Positions 38,932 to 47,516 of a DNA stretch of 64,000 nt are shown here, piece by piece (the stretch's first letter is position 1; every line of letters begins with the position of its first letter). The stretch is from Desulfofustis glycolicus DSM 9705. Its GTDB lineage: Bacteria > Desulfobacterota > Desulfobulbia > Desulfobulbales > Desulfocapsaceae. The notes under the pieces are model-generated. The model saw nothing but the letters and a program-made list of their open reading frames with translations, was not told the DNA's origin and searched no databases. Made by a program: the position numbers and the translations under genes. The DNA lies in contig NZ_FQXS01000020.1 in assembly GCF_900130015.1 (NCBI RefSeq), positions 40,475-104,474 on the forward strand, in the 5' to 3' direction.

Positions 38932-40045
38932 TCCCCCAATTCTTCAGATATCGGAATACGTCTTCGGCATGTGTGGCCCGTTTGAACTTGATTTTGTTGG
39001 TGCCGGACAATTCGATGCGTTTTCCCCGTAGGTCATCGGGGAACATGATTTTAAATACGGCCCGTCGGATCGTGCCACCCCCCAAACGCTTACGCAGGTA
39101 AGTCTTTTCAAGCGTCTCCATCACATTCCTGGACCGCACTATAAATGATGGGAACGGCGCTTGCGGAAGGTTGAAATGGATCTCGGCGAGGATGACTGAA
39201 TGATCTTCGTCAACCGGCATGTCAAAGTCCTCCTCCGCGATCCTGGCGAGGTTTAGTCTATCTGCTGATCCGGGCGAGTCGAAAAAGTCTTCGTCTTTGA
39301 GGCAGCACTCAGCAAAAGCCTTGCGGAGAGCCGTCTCTTCTTTTTCAACAGCAGCCTCAATTTCAATCTGGCCGGTCTCGTTGTTATAGCTGATGAAATC
39401 TTGCTGGGCCGGACGTAGGATGGTCGGGGAGACTTTCGGACTTGCAGTGGTTCCTTTGAATATCAGTTCCGCTTTGACCCGCTTCTCGTGGTAAATGATG
39501 AAATTAGTGTATGCTCCTTCTTGATAGTAGCGGACGAGAACACGGTCACTGTTTTTATGATTTTTGAAAATCTCGGCAAGTTTTGATTGAAAGACTCCGG
39601 AAGCTGTATCTACGTCTGCAATGGCTGCTGCAGTCTTCCCGCGAAATATGGTGAATCGTTCTGCACGCCAAAGGGTATACCGATCATATGCGAGATTAAA
39701 AGCCTCCTCATTTTCAGTTCTGACCTTAAGGCTCAGGCACTCGACCGGCAACTCCCCGTTTCCTTCCGGCGAATAATTGCATTCCTGACAAGCTGCCACG
39801 ATGTCTTCATGACCTCGCTCTGTACAGAGGTCATAAGCCATATAGAGACTCTCAAGCAGATCATCCTTGCTATAGCCATCGCCACTAACGAGGAATTCTT
39901 TGAAGAGGGGAACATCAAGCGATGCGGAATCAAGCTCCAGATGGCCATTCCAAAGTTCAACGAAACTACGGAGAATGGGCTCATAGCCTTGGAATTTATC
40001 CAAAAACCGCTCTGCGTTAAAGGTTCGATGTTTCGGCTTCCCCAT
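38918..40045 (-). CDS. unknown cargo protein A
   Basis: 375 residues, ATG 40045, starting five bases after the repressor stop; GGGAGG lies inside the end of the repressor gene. MGKPKHRTFNAERFLDKFQGYEPILRSFVELWNGHLELDSASLDVPLFKEFLVSGDGYSKDDLLESLYMAYDL is helical. A later portion is alpha/beta (RVLVRYYQEGAYTNFIIYHEKRVKAELIFKG), then RKRLGGGTIRRAVFKIMFPDDLRGKRIELSG. No nuclease, ATPase, TIR or membrane motif is obvious. Co-transcribed with the prophage repressor, so expressed in the lysogen. Unknown family; a superinfection-defence role is an inference from location. Confidence 0.7.
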   Translation of the reverse strand: MGKPKHRTFNAERFLDKFQGYEPILRSFVELWNGHLELDSASLDVPLFKEFLVSGDGYSKDDLLESLYMAYDLCTERGHEDIVAACQECNYSPEGNGELPVECLSLKVRTENEEAFNLAYDRYTLWRAERFTIFRGKTAAAIADVDTASGVFQSKLAEIFKNHKNSDRVLVRYYQEGAYTNFIIYHEKRVKAELIFKGTTASPKVSPTILRPAQQDFISYNNETGQIEIEAAVEKEETALRKAFAECCLKDEDFFDSPGSADRLNLARIAEEDFDMPVDEDHSVILAEIHFNLPQAPFPSFIVRSRNVMETLEKTYLRKRLGGGTIRRAVFKIMFPDDLRGKRIELSGTNKIKFKRATHAEDVFRYLKNWGIVVD

Positions 40046-40050
40046 TTTTC

Positions 40051-40683
40051 TTACCTCCCTTGTTTATGCCTAACGGCAACGACCTTACCCAACACGCGAA
40101 GATCATCCTCCGGCCTGATCCGGATCTTTCTTACCTCCGGGTTCTCGGGCACCAATTCGATGAGCTCGTCTTTGATTTTCAGGCGCTTGACAGTCGCCTC
40201 GTTGTTGAGCAGCGCGACAACGATGTCTCCGTCCTCGGCGATGGGCTGCTGCCGCACGATGATCAAATCACCATCGTTGATACCGGCACCGACCATGCTG
40301 TCACCCACCGCACGGAGTGCGAAGTGCTGACCGGAACGAACGACGTTCGATTCGACCAGTACTTGGCCGATGATGTTCTCCTCAGCCAGGATGGGGCAGC
40401 CAGCCGCCACCATACCCACTACAGGTACTGAAACCAGGGAGGCAGCCATCTCGCTGGGACGGCGGGCGACGGCAATGCCGCGAGACTTCCCGTCCTCTCG
40501 CTTCAGGTATCCCTTGCGCACCAGTTGGTTGATCCGGTCGTGGGCACTCGCCGGGCTGATTTCAAAGATCTCGCTCAGTTCCTTCACCGTTGGAGGGAAG
40601 CCCTTGGCATCGACAAAACGACATATCGCTTCAAGCGTTTTCCGCTGCAACGGCGTTATCTCATCCGTCTTCGCTTTGCCCAT
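40051..40683 (-). CDS. LexA-like prophage repressor (S24 self-cleaving)
   Basis: 210 residues from ATG 40683 (GGAGA four bases upstream). N-terminal LexA-type winged helix: TPLQRKTLEAICRFVDAKGFPPTVKELSEIF. The cleavage site Ala94-Gly95 lies in GMVAAGC, and the catalytic dyad is Ser129 (GDSMVG) and Lys166 (NNEATVKRL). It should repress its own promoter and be inactivated by RecA after DNA damage, inducing the prophage and changing cargo gene expression. A near-consensus promoter with an embedded palindrome lies upstream. Confidence 0.93.
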   Translation of the reverse strand: MGKAKTDEITPLQRKTLEAICRFVDAKGFPPTVKELSEIFEISPASAHDRINQLVRKGYLKREDGKSRGIAVARRPSEMAASLVSVPVVGMVAAGCPILAEENIIGQVLVESNVVRSGQHFALRAVGDSMVGAGINDGDLIIVRQQPIAEDGDIVVALLNNEATVKRLKIKDELIELVPENPEVRKIRIRPEDDLRVLGKVVAVRHKQGR

Positions 40684-40739
40684 GGCGTCTCCATTTCTGT
40701 TGAAAGACAAAAAGGCGCAATGCGCCAGCAAATCCTAAT

Positions 40740-40767
40740 AATATAAACCTGATGCATATCAGGTCAA
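40740..40767 (-). promoter_or_regulatory. repressor promoter with operator in its spacer
   Basis: On the minus strand TTGACC (40767-40762) and TATATT (40745-40740) are 16 bases apart. Between and overlapping them is the perfect palindrome ACCTGAT-GCAT-ATCAGGT (plus strand 40747-40764). A second half-site ACCTGAT is at 40781. Binding here would block the repressor's own transcription. The rest of 40,768-40,984 holds no gene; I see no clear plus-strand promoter. Confidence 0.72.
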
Positions 40768-40984
40768 GAAATAATCTCACACCTGATTTCCGACACTTCC
40801 ACGAGCCCCTCGGTAGGTAAGGCCTGAAGAATGCCGGTTTGAAACCGGACGAGCAGTTAGAAACCAGATAACCGACCAGAGGCGGAGCTGAGGCGGTTGT
40901 GGGTGCCATCGAACGTGCATCCCGACCGCCGCCGTTTTCTGGCATCCACACTATCCAGCCCCCCGGTCCCACCGGAGGTGTTCG

Positions 40985-41227
40985 ATGTTGGATGTACAGG
41001 AAATGAATGATTTACCGGGGACGGATGAGCTTGGCGAAAACGGCAAACCCGGCCGCCTGTCGGGTGAGGCGAGGCTCCAGTCAGCCGCCTCCATTCTGGC
41101 CACTGCGATCCTGCGCCGAAAGGCAAAAAACGCATTTGTGGGCAATGAGTTAGAGGTTTTCGAAGATTCTTCCCCTGTGCTCGGAGAAGGACTTGATTCA
41201 TTGCCGGAACAGAGCATTCATTCATGA
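40985..41227 (+). CDS. small protein of recombinase operon
   Basis: 80 residues, MLDVQEMNDLPGTDELGENGKPGRLSGEARLQSAASILATAILRRKAK, with GGAGG six bases before ATG 40985. The middle helix (LQSAASILATAILRRKA) is the only structured segment. 34 bases before the DUF2924 gene, so likely in the same operon. Function unknown. Confidence 0.65.
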   Translation: MLDVQEMNDLPGTDELGENGKPGRLSGEARLQSAASILATAILRRKAKNAFVGNELEVFEDSSPVLGEGLDSLPEQSIHS

Positions 41228-41261
41228 CAACTCGTCCGGAAACCAAAATAAGGAGTTGAAA

Positions 41262-41786
41262 ATGAATGAGTTACAGAACGCCGCCACGGGCGGCAAGAAT
41301 CAGGACCGAACCCGAAACTCGGTCCTTCGGCAGATGGCTCTGCTGCAATCCATGTCCCTGGAGCAGCTCCGGGAAAAATGGCTCGACCTCTACGGCGAAG
41401 AGCCGCCCCAGTACAAGAAGCAATTCCTCATCAAGCGGCTGGCCTATCGCATCCAGGAGCTTTTCTACGGCGGACTGTCCGAGCAGGCCAAGGTCCATCT
41501 CCAGCAGGCCGCCAAGGATGACCCGGTCGCCACTGTCAATCGACGCATCCCAGAAGAGCGGAAATCTAACGAGGCGATCCTGCCCGGAACCAGACTGGTG
41601 CGGGTCTGGAACGACCGGCGCTATGAGGTGATCGTCCTTGCCGATGGCTACGAGTTCGAAGGCCGCACCTTCCGGTCGCTCAGCGCGGTGGCCAGGGAGA
41701 TCACCGGGACGCGCTGGAACGGTAAGGTCTTTTTCGGGCTGAAGAAGGTTTACGGCAGAAAAGCCGAGGGAGGTTCGGATGCTTGA
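41262..41786 (+). CDS. DUF2924 family protein
   Basis: 174 residues from ATG 41262 with AAGGAG six bases upstream. The family pattern is clear: MSLEQLREKWLDLYGEEPPQYKKQFLIKRLAYRIQELFYGGLS, then LPGTRLVRVWNDRRYEVIVLADGYEFEGRTFRSLSAVAREITGTRWNGKVFFGL. The second half resembles the small RAMA-like/DNA-interaction region seen next to recombinases. DUF2924 genes regularly precede large serine recombinases and overlap them, as here (8 bases). Confidence 0.85.
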   Translation: MNELQNAATGGKNQDRTRNSVLRQMALLQSMSLEQLREKWLDLYGEEPPQYKKQFLIKRLAYRIQELFYGGLSEQAKVHLQQAAKDDPVATVNRRIPEERKSNEAILPGTRLVRVWNDRRYEVIVLADGYEFEGRTFRSLSAVAREITGTRWNGKVFFGLKKVYGRKAEGGSDA

Positions 41787-43365
41787 TAACAGCAATGTCG
41801 CGCCGGGCAAAAACAAAACCCTGCGCTGTGCCATCTACACCCGCAAGAGCCACGAGGAAGGACTCGAACAGGAGTTCAACTCGCTGGATGCCCAACGGGA
41901 GTCGGCGGAACACTATATCGAGGCCCAGAGGATGCGTGGCTGGACGGCTCTGCCGGATCGCTACGACGATGGTGGTTTCTCCGGTGGGAATATGGAGCGC
42001 CCGGGGCTGCGCCGACTGCTGGCGGACATCGACGCCGGGAAGATTGATGTGATCGTGGTCTACAAGGTCGACCGCCTGTCCCGCTCGCTACTGGACTTCA
42101 TGAAGATGATCGACCTCTTCAACGAAAAGGGCGTCAGCTTCGTCTCGGTCACCCAGCACTTCAGCACCACCGATCCCACCGGCCGGATGTTTCTCGGCAT
42201 CCTGATTACCTTCGCCCAGTACGAGCGGGAGGTCATCGCCGAACGTATCCGGGACAAGGTGGCGGCAGCCAAGCGCCGGGGAAAATACTGCGGCGGCGTA
42301 CCCATTCTCGGATACGATGTCGACCGGGATAACAAGAAGCTGCTGGTCAACCCCGATGAAGCCAGGACAGTGCAATACATTTTCCGCCGCTTCATCCAGA
42401 TCGGATCGGCCAAAAAGCTGGGCCAGGAATTGAACGAACAGGGATACCGCACCAAGGCCTGGACCACCAAGAAAGGTAAGGTTCGCGAGGGCTCCGAATG
42501 GAACACCGCCCATATCTACCGGCTGCTCAACAACCGGATCTATATCGGCGAGATCGCCCACAAGGATCGCAGCTACCCCGGCGAGCACGAGGGGATCATC
42601 GACCGGGCGACCTGGGACAAGGTTCAGGCCATCCTGGAGGACAACAAACCGGTCAAGGTGTCCATGGCCAGAACCAAAATGGTCGCCCCGCTGAAAGGCG
42701 TTATCCGCTGCGGCCACTGCGGCTGCTCGATGGGACCGACCTACGCCCGCAAGAACGGCCGCCACTACACCTATTACATCTGCCAGAAGGACAGCAAGCG
42801 GACCGTGAGCCGATGCCCCCTCAAACGAATTCCCGCCGGGGACATCGAGCAGGCGGTGATCGAGCAGTTGAGCGCGGTGTTCCGCACACCGACGCTGGTG
42901 GCCAAAACTTACTTCGCGGCCCGGGACATCGAGCAGGCGGAGCGGGAGCGGCTGTTCAAGCAGAAAGCCCAACTCGAGATGGAGCTGTCGCAGGTGAGGG
43001 AGCAGGCACTCGAACTGATGAAACCCGGCAGCGATCAGCCGGGCAAGGCCGAGATGCTCACGACCGTCAACCGCCAGGCGGTCGAGCTCTCGAAACAACT
43101 GACGCACGTGAGCGAGCGATGCAGAGCCTACCGGGGGAACAACATCACGGAACAGGACGTTTCGGAGGCCTTCCAGAATGTCGAGGGCTTCTGGGAGGAC
43201 CTTTTCCCGGTGGAGCGAAACCGGCTCATCCGCCTCCTGGTGGATAAGGTGGAGATCCGCGAGACCGGAATCGATATGGAGCTGCGCACCAACGGGCTGA
43301 CAACGCTCATCGCCGAGCTGGCTGGTCTGGCCTGCGAAGTCACCGAACGGAGGGCAAGCCGATGA
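41779..43365 (+). CDS. large serine recombinase (integrase)
   Basis: 528 residues. Catalytic Ser24 in CAIYTRKSHEEG with the typical resolvase core (SLDAQRESAEHYI, DRYDDGGFSGGNMERPGLRRLL, VYKVDRLSRSLLDFM, RMFLGILITFAQYEREVIAERIRDK). Then a recombinase domain (GYDVDRDNKKLLVNPDEARTVQYIFRRFI) and a zinc ribbon (CGHCGCSMGP...YYICQK...SRCPLKR). A coiled coil and C-terminal region follow. Its position at the right end of the prophage makes it the best candidate for the enzyme that integrated the element. Confidence 0.94.
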   Translation: MLDNSNVAPGKNKTLRCAIYTRKSHEEGLEQEFNSLDAQRESAEHYIEAQRMRGWTALPDRYDDGGFSGGNMERPGLRRLLADIDAGKIDVIVVYKVDRLSRSLLDFMKMIDLFNEKGVSFVSVTQHFSTTDPTGRMFLGILITFAQYEREVIAERIRDKVAAAKRRGKYCGGVPILGYDVDRDNKKLLVNPDEARTVQYIFRRFIQIGSAKKLGQELNEQGYRTKAWTTKKGKVREGSEWNTAHIYRLLNNRIYIGEIAHKDRSYPGEHEGIIDRATWDKVQAILEDNKPVKVSMARTKMVAPLKGVIRCGHCGCSMGPTYARKNGRHYTYYICQKDSKRTVSRCPLKRIPAGDIEQAVIEQLSAVFRTPTLVAKTYFAARDIEQAERERLFKQKAQLEMELSQVREQALELMKPGSDQPGKAEMLTTVNRQAVELSKQLTHVSERCRAYRGNNITEQDVSEAFQNVEGFWEDLFPVERNRLIRLLVDKVEIRETGIDMELRTNGLTTLIAELAGLACEVTERRASR

Positions 43366-43784
43366 AAATGAAGCCGACCATTACCGTGGCCGACAACGGC
43401 AACCTGCAGATCCACATCCCGATGCTGATCCGGCGCATGCGCGGTCGCAAGACGGTCATCGCTCCCCAGGCCCTGGATGGAGATGCCCCCGGGGCACAGG
43501 AGCCAGTGCAGTCCGCCGTCCTCCAGGCGCTGGCAAGGGCCTTTTCCTGGGCCGACATCCTCGAATCCGGCCAGATCAAGTCCATCAGCGAGCTTGCCCG
43601 TACCCTCGACGTCGATGGCTCGTATGTGGCCCGCATTCTCAAGCTGACGACCCTGGCCCCCGACATCGTCGAAGCCCTGATCAACGGCGAGGAACCCAAC
43701 GGGCTCTCGTTGGCGAAGCTGACCCAGAGCTTCCCGGAGGACTGGGCCGAGCAGCGCCGCCAGTTCGGCTTCGCCACCGACTGA
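43362..43784 (+). CDS. ParB/KorB-like HTH protein
   Basis: 140 residues, overlapping the recombinase stop by four bases. Segment LARAFSWADILESGQIKSISELARTLDVDGSYVARILKLTTLAPDIVEALINGEEPNGLSLAKLTQ is a ParB-type helix-turn-helix (HTH followed by a second helical region). No ParB CTPase box. Probably a DNA-binding accessory or directionality factor of the serine recombinase. Followed by a terminator. Confidence 0.82.
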   Translation: MKMKPTITVADNGNLQIHIPMLIRRMRGRKTVIAPQALDGDAPGAQEPVQSAVLQALARAFSWADILESGQIKSISELARTLDVDGSYVARILKLTTLAPDIVEALINGEEPNGLSLAKLTQSFPEDWAEQRRQFGFATD

Positions 43785-43810
43785 CGACCGGACCGGAGAC
43801 CGCCCCAGAG

Positions 43811-43841
43811 AGCCGACCATCAGCGTCGGCTTTTCTTCTTT
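43811..43841 (+). terminator. terminator of recombinase operon
   Basis: AGCCGAC, loop CATCAGC, GTCGGCT, then TTTCTTCTTT. It lies 27 bases after the ParB-like stop. Bases 43,842-44,150 beyond it hold no gene that I can support. Confidence 0.85.
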
Positions 43842-44150
43842 AGGGGGCAGGAAGCCGGAGTTGACCGCGCTTCTTTTCATGGCCGAGGCGGGCAATTTCG
43901 AAAAAAACGTCCGGTTGCGGCATCGAACGATGACCTAAGACAACCGCCCAAAATGGCAACGAGCCGCAAACCCATATCAATCAAGGATGTAGCTTTCCGG
44001 ACGCGCTTCGGACTTGGTCCGGAGAAAACAGAGAATCAGGGGCCAAACAGAGAAAGGAAGGCGGGAGGATGGGGAGAATCGATGGTGCAAAGAGGTGCTT
44101 TGGAAAGATGTGAAACGGGCGCAAACCCTTTAGAAACAAGGGGAAAAAGA

Positions 44151-44200
44151 AAACCCGTCACCCCGGAGAATGACCCCAGAGAGACGGGTTTGTCTTTTTT
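44151..44200 (+). terminator. second terminator near prophage end
   Basis: AAACCCGTC pairs with GACGGGTTT across a 23-base loop, followed by TGTCTTTTTT. No plus-strand gene ends here, so it may insulate the prophage from host DNA. The right attachment site probably lies between 43,785 and 44,350 but cannot be fixed without the left end. Confidence 0.65.
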
Positions 44201-44347
44201 AAATGGTGGAGGCGGCGGGAATTTAGGTTATTGCACTGATATAACTCAAAAAGTGAGGCCCCATATAGCAATTTGACGTTCGACATTGTGATCGAATGTC
44301 CTGCAATGCCCTCATCTTATCAGTTTCAATGTACCACCTCGAAAAGT

Positions 44348-44562
44348 GGTTACTGGTTACCTCTCAAACCTATCTATTCGATTGAGTGTTTAGGATTAGA
44401 ACCCACGTCCCTATCAAACTCATGTGAAACAACATTAACGTCTGGTTACCGTGATTACCGTGGTTACAGACGGTCGCAAGCGAAACGAGATCAAACAATT
44501 ACGATTACTCAATCGATCCTCACGAAGGTTACCGAAACTGGTTACTCCGATAACAATGGTTA
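44348..44562 (+). repeat. GGTTAC repeats at prophage-host junction
   Basis: GGTTAC occurs at 44348, 44355, 44444, 44462, 44527, 44540 and 44558, with RATTAC variants at 44453, 44498 and 44504. Three copies form a tandem 9-base repeat (CGTGRTTAC). Bases 44,201-44,940 contain no credible gene; a 173-codon open frame here has no start support and no recognisable sequence. Confidence 0.5.
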
Positions 44563-44946
44563 CCACCTGCCTTACGGGTCGCTCCCCGAAACAAGTTCCT
44601 CGCACCTGTTGTTCAGCGCCGTTTCGATCAGGTTAAAACAGCGTACTGGCTTCTGCTCCCGCTGGGGTAAACAATTTAGAACCAATTTCCTTTTGCTCAC
44701 AGGAAACGGATGGATAACGGAACTTCCAGTTCGATGGCGAGAATGGGAAATGGGAAGCGAACCGACACCCCGCATTATAACCGCTCAGGAATAAGCTAGA
44801 GCTTTGGCTGCATCTAACAATTTGAAACTGCCAGAATCCACCTAAATCTTGCCAAAATTCTGTCCAAGAAATCGGTGCCCCTTCTCAAGTAAAAAAATGC
44901 GATTCTTGTTTACACACGTTAAACCACCTTTATGTTTTTGCTTCAG

Positions 44947-46051
44947 CTATGGTTTCTCGGGGGCTGGATCAACTCCCGGGAGCATGAGGGTGAAAATGGT
45001 GCCGGAGTGTTCAGCGGAGCAATAGGTCAGGGTGCCGCCGTGGGCCGCAACGATTTTCTGTACGATCGGCAATCCCAGGCCTGTGCCCTTCTCCTTGCCG
45101 GAGACAAATGGCTTGAACATACGCTCTTTTATGGCTGCGGGGATGCCCGCACCTGTATCCTCCACCTCGATCAGGACGCCGTTTGAATAATGGCGACCGC
45201 GGACGGTTACCTCACCGGTTTTGCCGCATGCCTCGATGGCGTTGCCGATCAGATTGATCAGCGCCTGCTGGAGCCGGTCGAAGTCGAAATCCCCGTACGA
45301 CTCCTCCCGAAAATACTCGAGGCGCAGTTCAACATTGAAGGACTCGGCCTTTTCGGCACAAAGCAGGGCCGTGTTGCTTAACAGAGTGTTCAGACTGTTC
45401 CGGCGACGGGTTATTTTCAGCGGCCGGGCAAAGACCAGGATATCCGCAACCATGTCTTCCAGCCGCTGTGTCTGTTGGATGACGATGTCCAGTTTTGCGG
45501 CCGCGGCTTCGTTGTCCGAAATTGTTTTGCGTACGAGACGGACGAAACCGCCAATGGCGACGAGCGGCGCCTTGAAATCGTGGGCGATGCAGGCGGCCGC
45601 CGCACCCATGGCGGCCAGTTCCGACTCCTGTTCCCTGAGACGCTGCTGGCGGAGTTCCCGGTCACGAAGCCATCCGGTCAATAGACCGACGACAAAGAAG
45701 AGGATGACCTGGAGCACATTGCCCAGGTCGTGAGCCTTGAACGTGTCGAGATTGCCCGTTATCGAGGGCAGGTAGAAGAGAGCTGCTCCGAGGGCAGTCA
45801 TGATCCCCCCCCCGCAGGCCGAACCAGAAGCCGGCGAGAATAATCGGCAGGAAGTACAGTTCTCGGTAGATAACGTGCAAATAGATATGCTCTGGGCTGA
45901 TCAGATAGTGCAATCCGCTGAGCCCAACAACCAGCAGGGCGACAAGTAACAGCCGGACTCGCGCTGACCGATGCTGAGCCCACACCCGCGGACGCTGCTC
46001 GGCATCTGCATTGTGTGTTGGAGTCGACTTATTCATTTCCCCGTGAAGCAT
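44947..46051 (-). pseudogene. membrane histidine kinase split by a G9 tract
   Basis: The N-terminal frame (46051 to about 45,810) holds membrane segments (RVRLLLVALLVVGLSGLHYLIS, LYFLPIILAGFWFGLRGG). It then runs into a tract of nine G on the minus strand (45805-45813), after which the frame is wrong. The second frame, from 45801, gives more membrane helix, the His box (IAHDFKAPLVAIGGF) and a complete ATPase domain (NLIGNAIEA, DTGAGIP, GTGLGLPIV). Loss of one G would restore a single kinase of about 365 residues. No response regulator lies nearby. Either a phase-variable gene, a broken gene, or a base-calling error. Confidence 0.82.
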
Positions 46052-46297
46052 CTTTTCCGTATGTATGATTCATTTCGTAACCCATCATATAGATGGGGTA
46101 ACCTCCATGACTTTTCTCTCTTGTTGTCCGTAAGTGTGGTCGTCAAAACGAAACCGGCATGTCCGAACGCAGGACCACCGCTCCACCATCAACGCCATTT
46201 CGCGCTCACTACGTTTTCCCCGGTGAATAAAAGGTGTGTTTTTTCAGACCGGGGACCAAGGCCGGCACCGTTTTGGTATAGTCGGTCTTACCGGCCA

Positions 46298-46540
46298 TCA
46301 GCCGTCCTCCCTTTCCCCCTGATGCCGCGAGTTGGGGGCGCCGTGGCCTCCATGCATAAAAATATGCATGAGCGGACACAGGAGAAAAATGAGATACGGC
46401 AGGAAGGCGACGACATGTTCCTGATGCCTTTGCACCACGATGAAGCCGCCGGCCAACACCACTCCGGCAAGTAGTATATGATTCAGGGATCGGCGGGAGA
46501 GCCACTGCATGCTTTTTTGTAGACTGTTCATTTTGTTCAA
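46298..46540 (-). CDS. DUF2933 small membrane protein
   Basis: 80 residues: two hydrophobic segments (LNHILLAGVVLAGGFIVVQ and HVVAFLPYLIFLLCPLMHIFM) followed by HGGHGAP. The CPLMHIFMHGGHG end is the DUF2933 hallmark, a family often found beside copper and silver efflux genes. Its Cys, Met and His could bind metal at the membrane. Intergenic sequence on both sides (about 245 and 190 bases) shows no gene. Confidence 0.82.
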   Translation of the reverse strand: MNKMNSLQKSMQWLSRRSLNHILLAGVVLAGGFIVVQRHQEHVVAFLPYLIFLLCPLMHIFMHGGHGAPNSRHQGEREDG

Positions 46541-46731
46541 CCCTCCGGCTCAAATCATCCAGTCAGGATCGAAATGATGACTGATATCGTCCCGATTACA
46601 ATGCTGAGCGTTCTTGACTGCCTGCTTATTTCTTCTCGCCACCCGGTACAGCAGCGGGTGAGTTACTTCGTGCCGGTCCGAATCGCCACCTGGCGGGCAT
46701 TGCCGCCCGCTTGGTTGTCATTCACTTTGTC

Positions 46732-47330
46732 TTAATGCACATGACATGCCAGCCTGAACAGATAGCGCGTATCATCTACGTTTCCTTGACGCCAGCCATA
46801 TTGAGCAGGTATTGCGTCGTTTTTCAACGCACACCGTGCCGCAAATGTGCCTAAAATCGAGACAGTTTCGCTGAGCCAGTCATCACCTTGCTGTCTCAAT
46901 TGTACACAGTCGGAAGTTGACCGCTCCCCATGGGGTTCCCATGGGGCAGCGGCCACATTCATGCCTAAGGGCATAAATACCTTATTGAACAGCTTGATCA
47001 GATGGAAGTGGTCGAAGACGGTAGTTGCAGTGGGAAGATGTGCGGTGTCCGAGGTGATAAAGGCCGGCGACAGGTCCATGGCAACCGCGGCAACCGATGT
47101 GCCAGAATTCGCCACAGCACTGTCCGACGCCGCGGCAGTTCAGGGTTCTGACCTGCTCCCAGACCTGTTTGCCAGCGGCCTCTTCGATTCTGAAATCAAG
47201 CGCCACGTTAATGTGCGTGCTGGTTCTGGCGGCATTGGCGCCGTTTCGGCGAATCTTCTTGTTGTAATCGGGACTGCGGTACCGATTATATCAGCATCGG
47301 CTTTCCAGGCGCGGCCATTCGGCCAGACTC
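46732..47330 (-). pseudogene. ISL3-family transposase remnant
   Basis: In one frame HINVALDFRIEEAAGKQVWEQVRTL-like coding appears near 47,206. In another VAAVAMDLSPAFI and ATTVFDHFHLIKLFNKVF, the latter typical of the ISL3 catalytic domain (VAMDMSPxYI ... FDHFHxIKLFN). The coding is broken by at least one frameshift and then ends in unrelated sequence near 46,950. No terminal repeats can be recognised. Nonfunctional. Confidence 0.72.
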
Positions 47331-47516
47331 ACCGTGGCAAGGAAATAGACGACCGAAGCAACCACCGCTACCGTCAGACCGACGATCATTCGCATATTGC
47401 TGCGTCAAGGGACGAGCCGACGTGGCCTCCACTGCCTAAGGTACACCGGCAGAGGAAAAAGGAGCTTGGATCTGCGGCCAAATCGGCGCGTTTCCCTTTT
47501 ACCCGATATCGGGATC

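Noticed and set aside
1-43784. Gene transfer agent instead of a prophage
   Set aside because: Replication, recombination, repressor and integrase genes are all present, which gene transfer agents lack.
44375-44420. tRNA or tmRNA 3' end as attachment-site target
   Set aside because: The minus strand has a T-loop-like GGGTTCTAATCC, but the flanking bases do not pair as a T-stem and no acceptor or anticodon arm can be drawn.
44273-44794. 173-codon frame as a gene
   Set aside because: No Shine-Dalgarno site, odd composition, no family resemblance, and it runs through the GGTTAC repeats.
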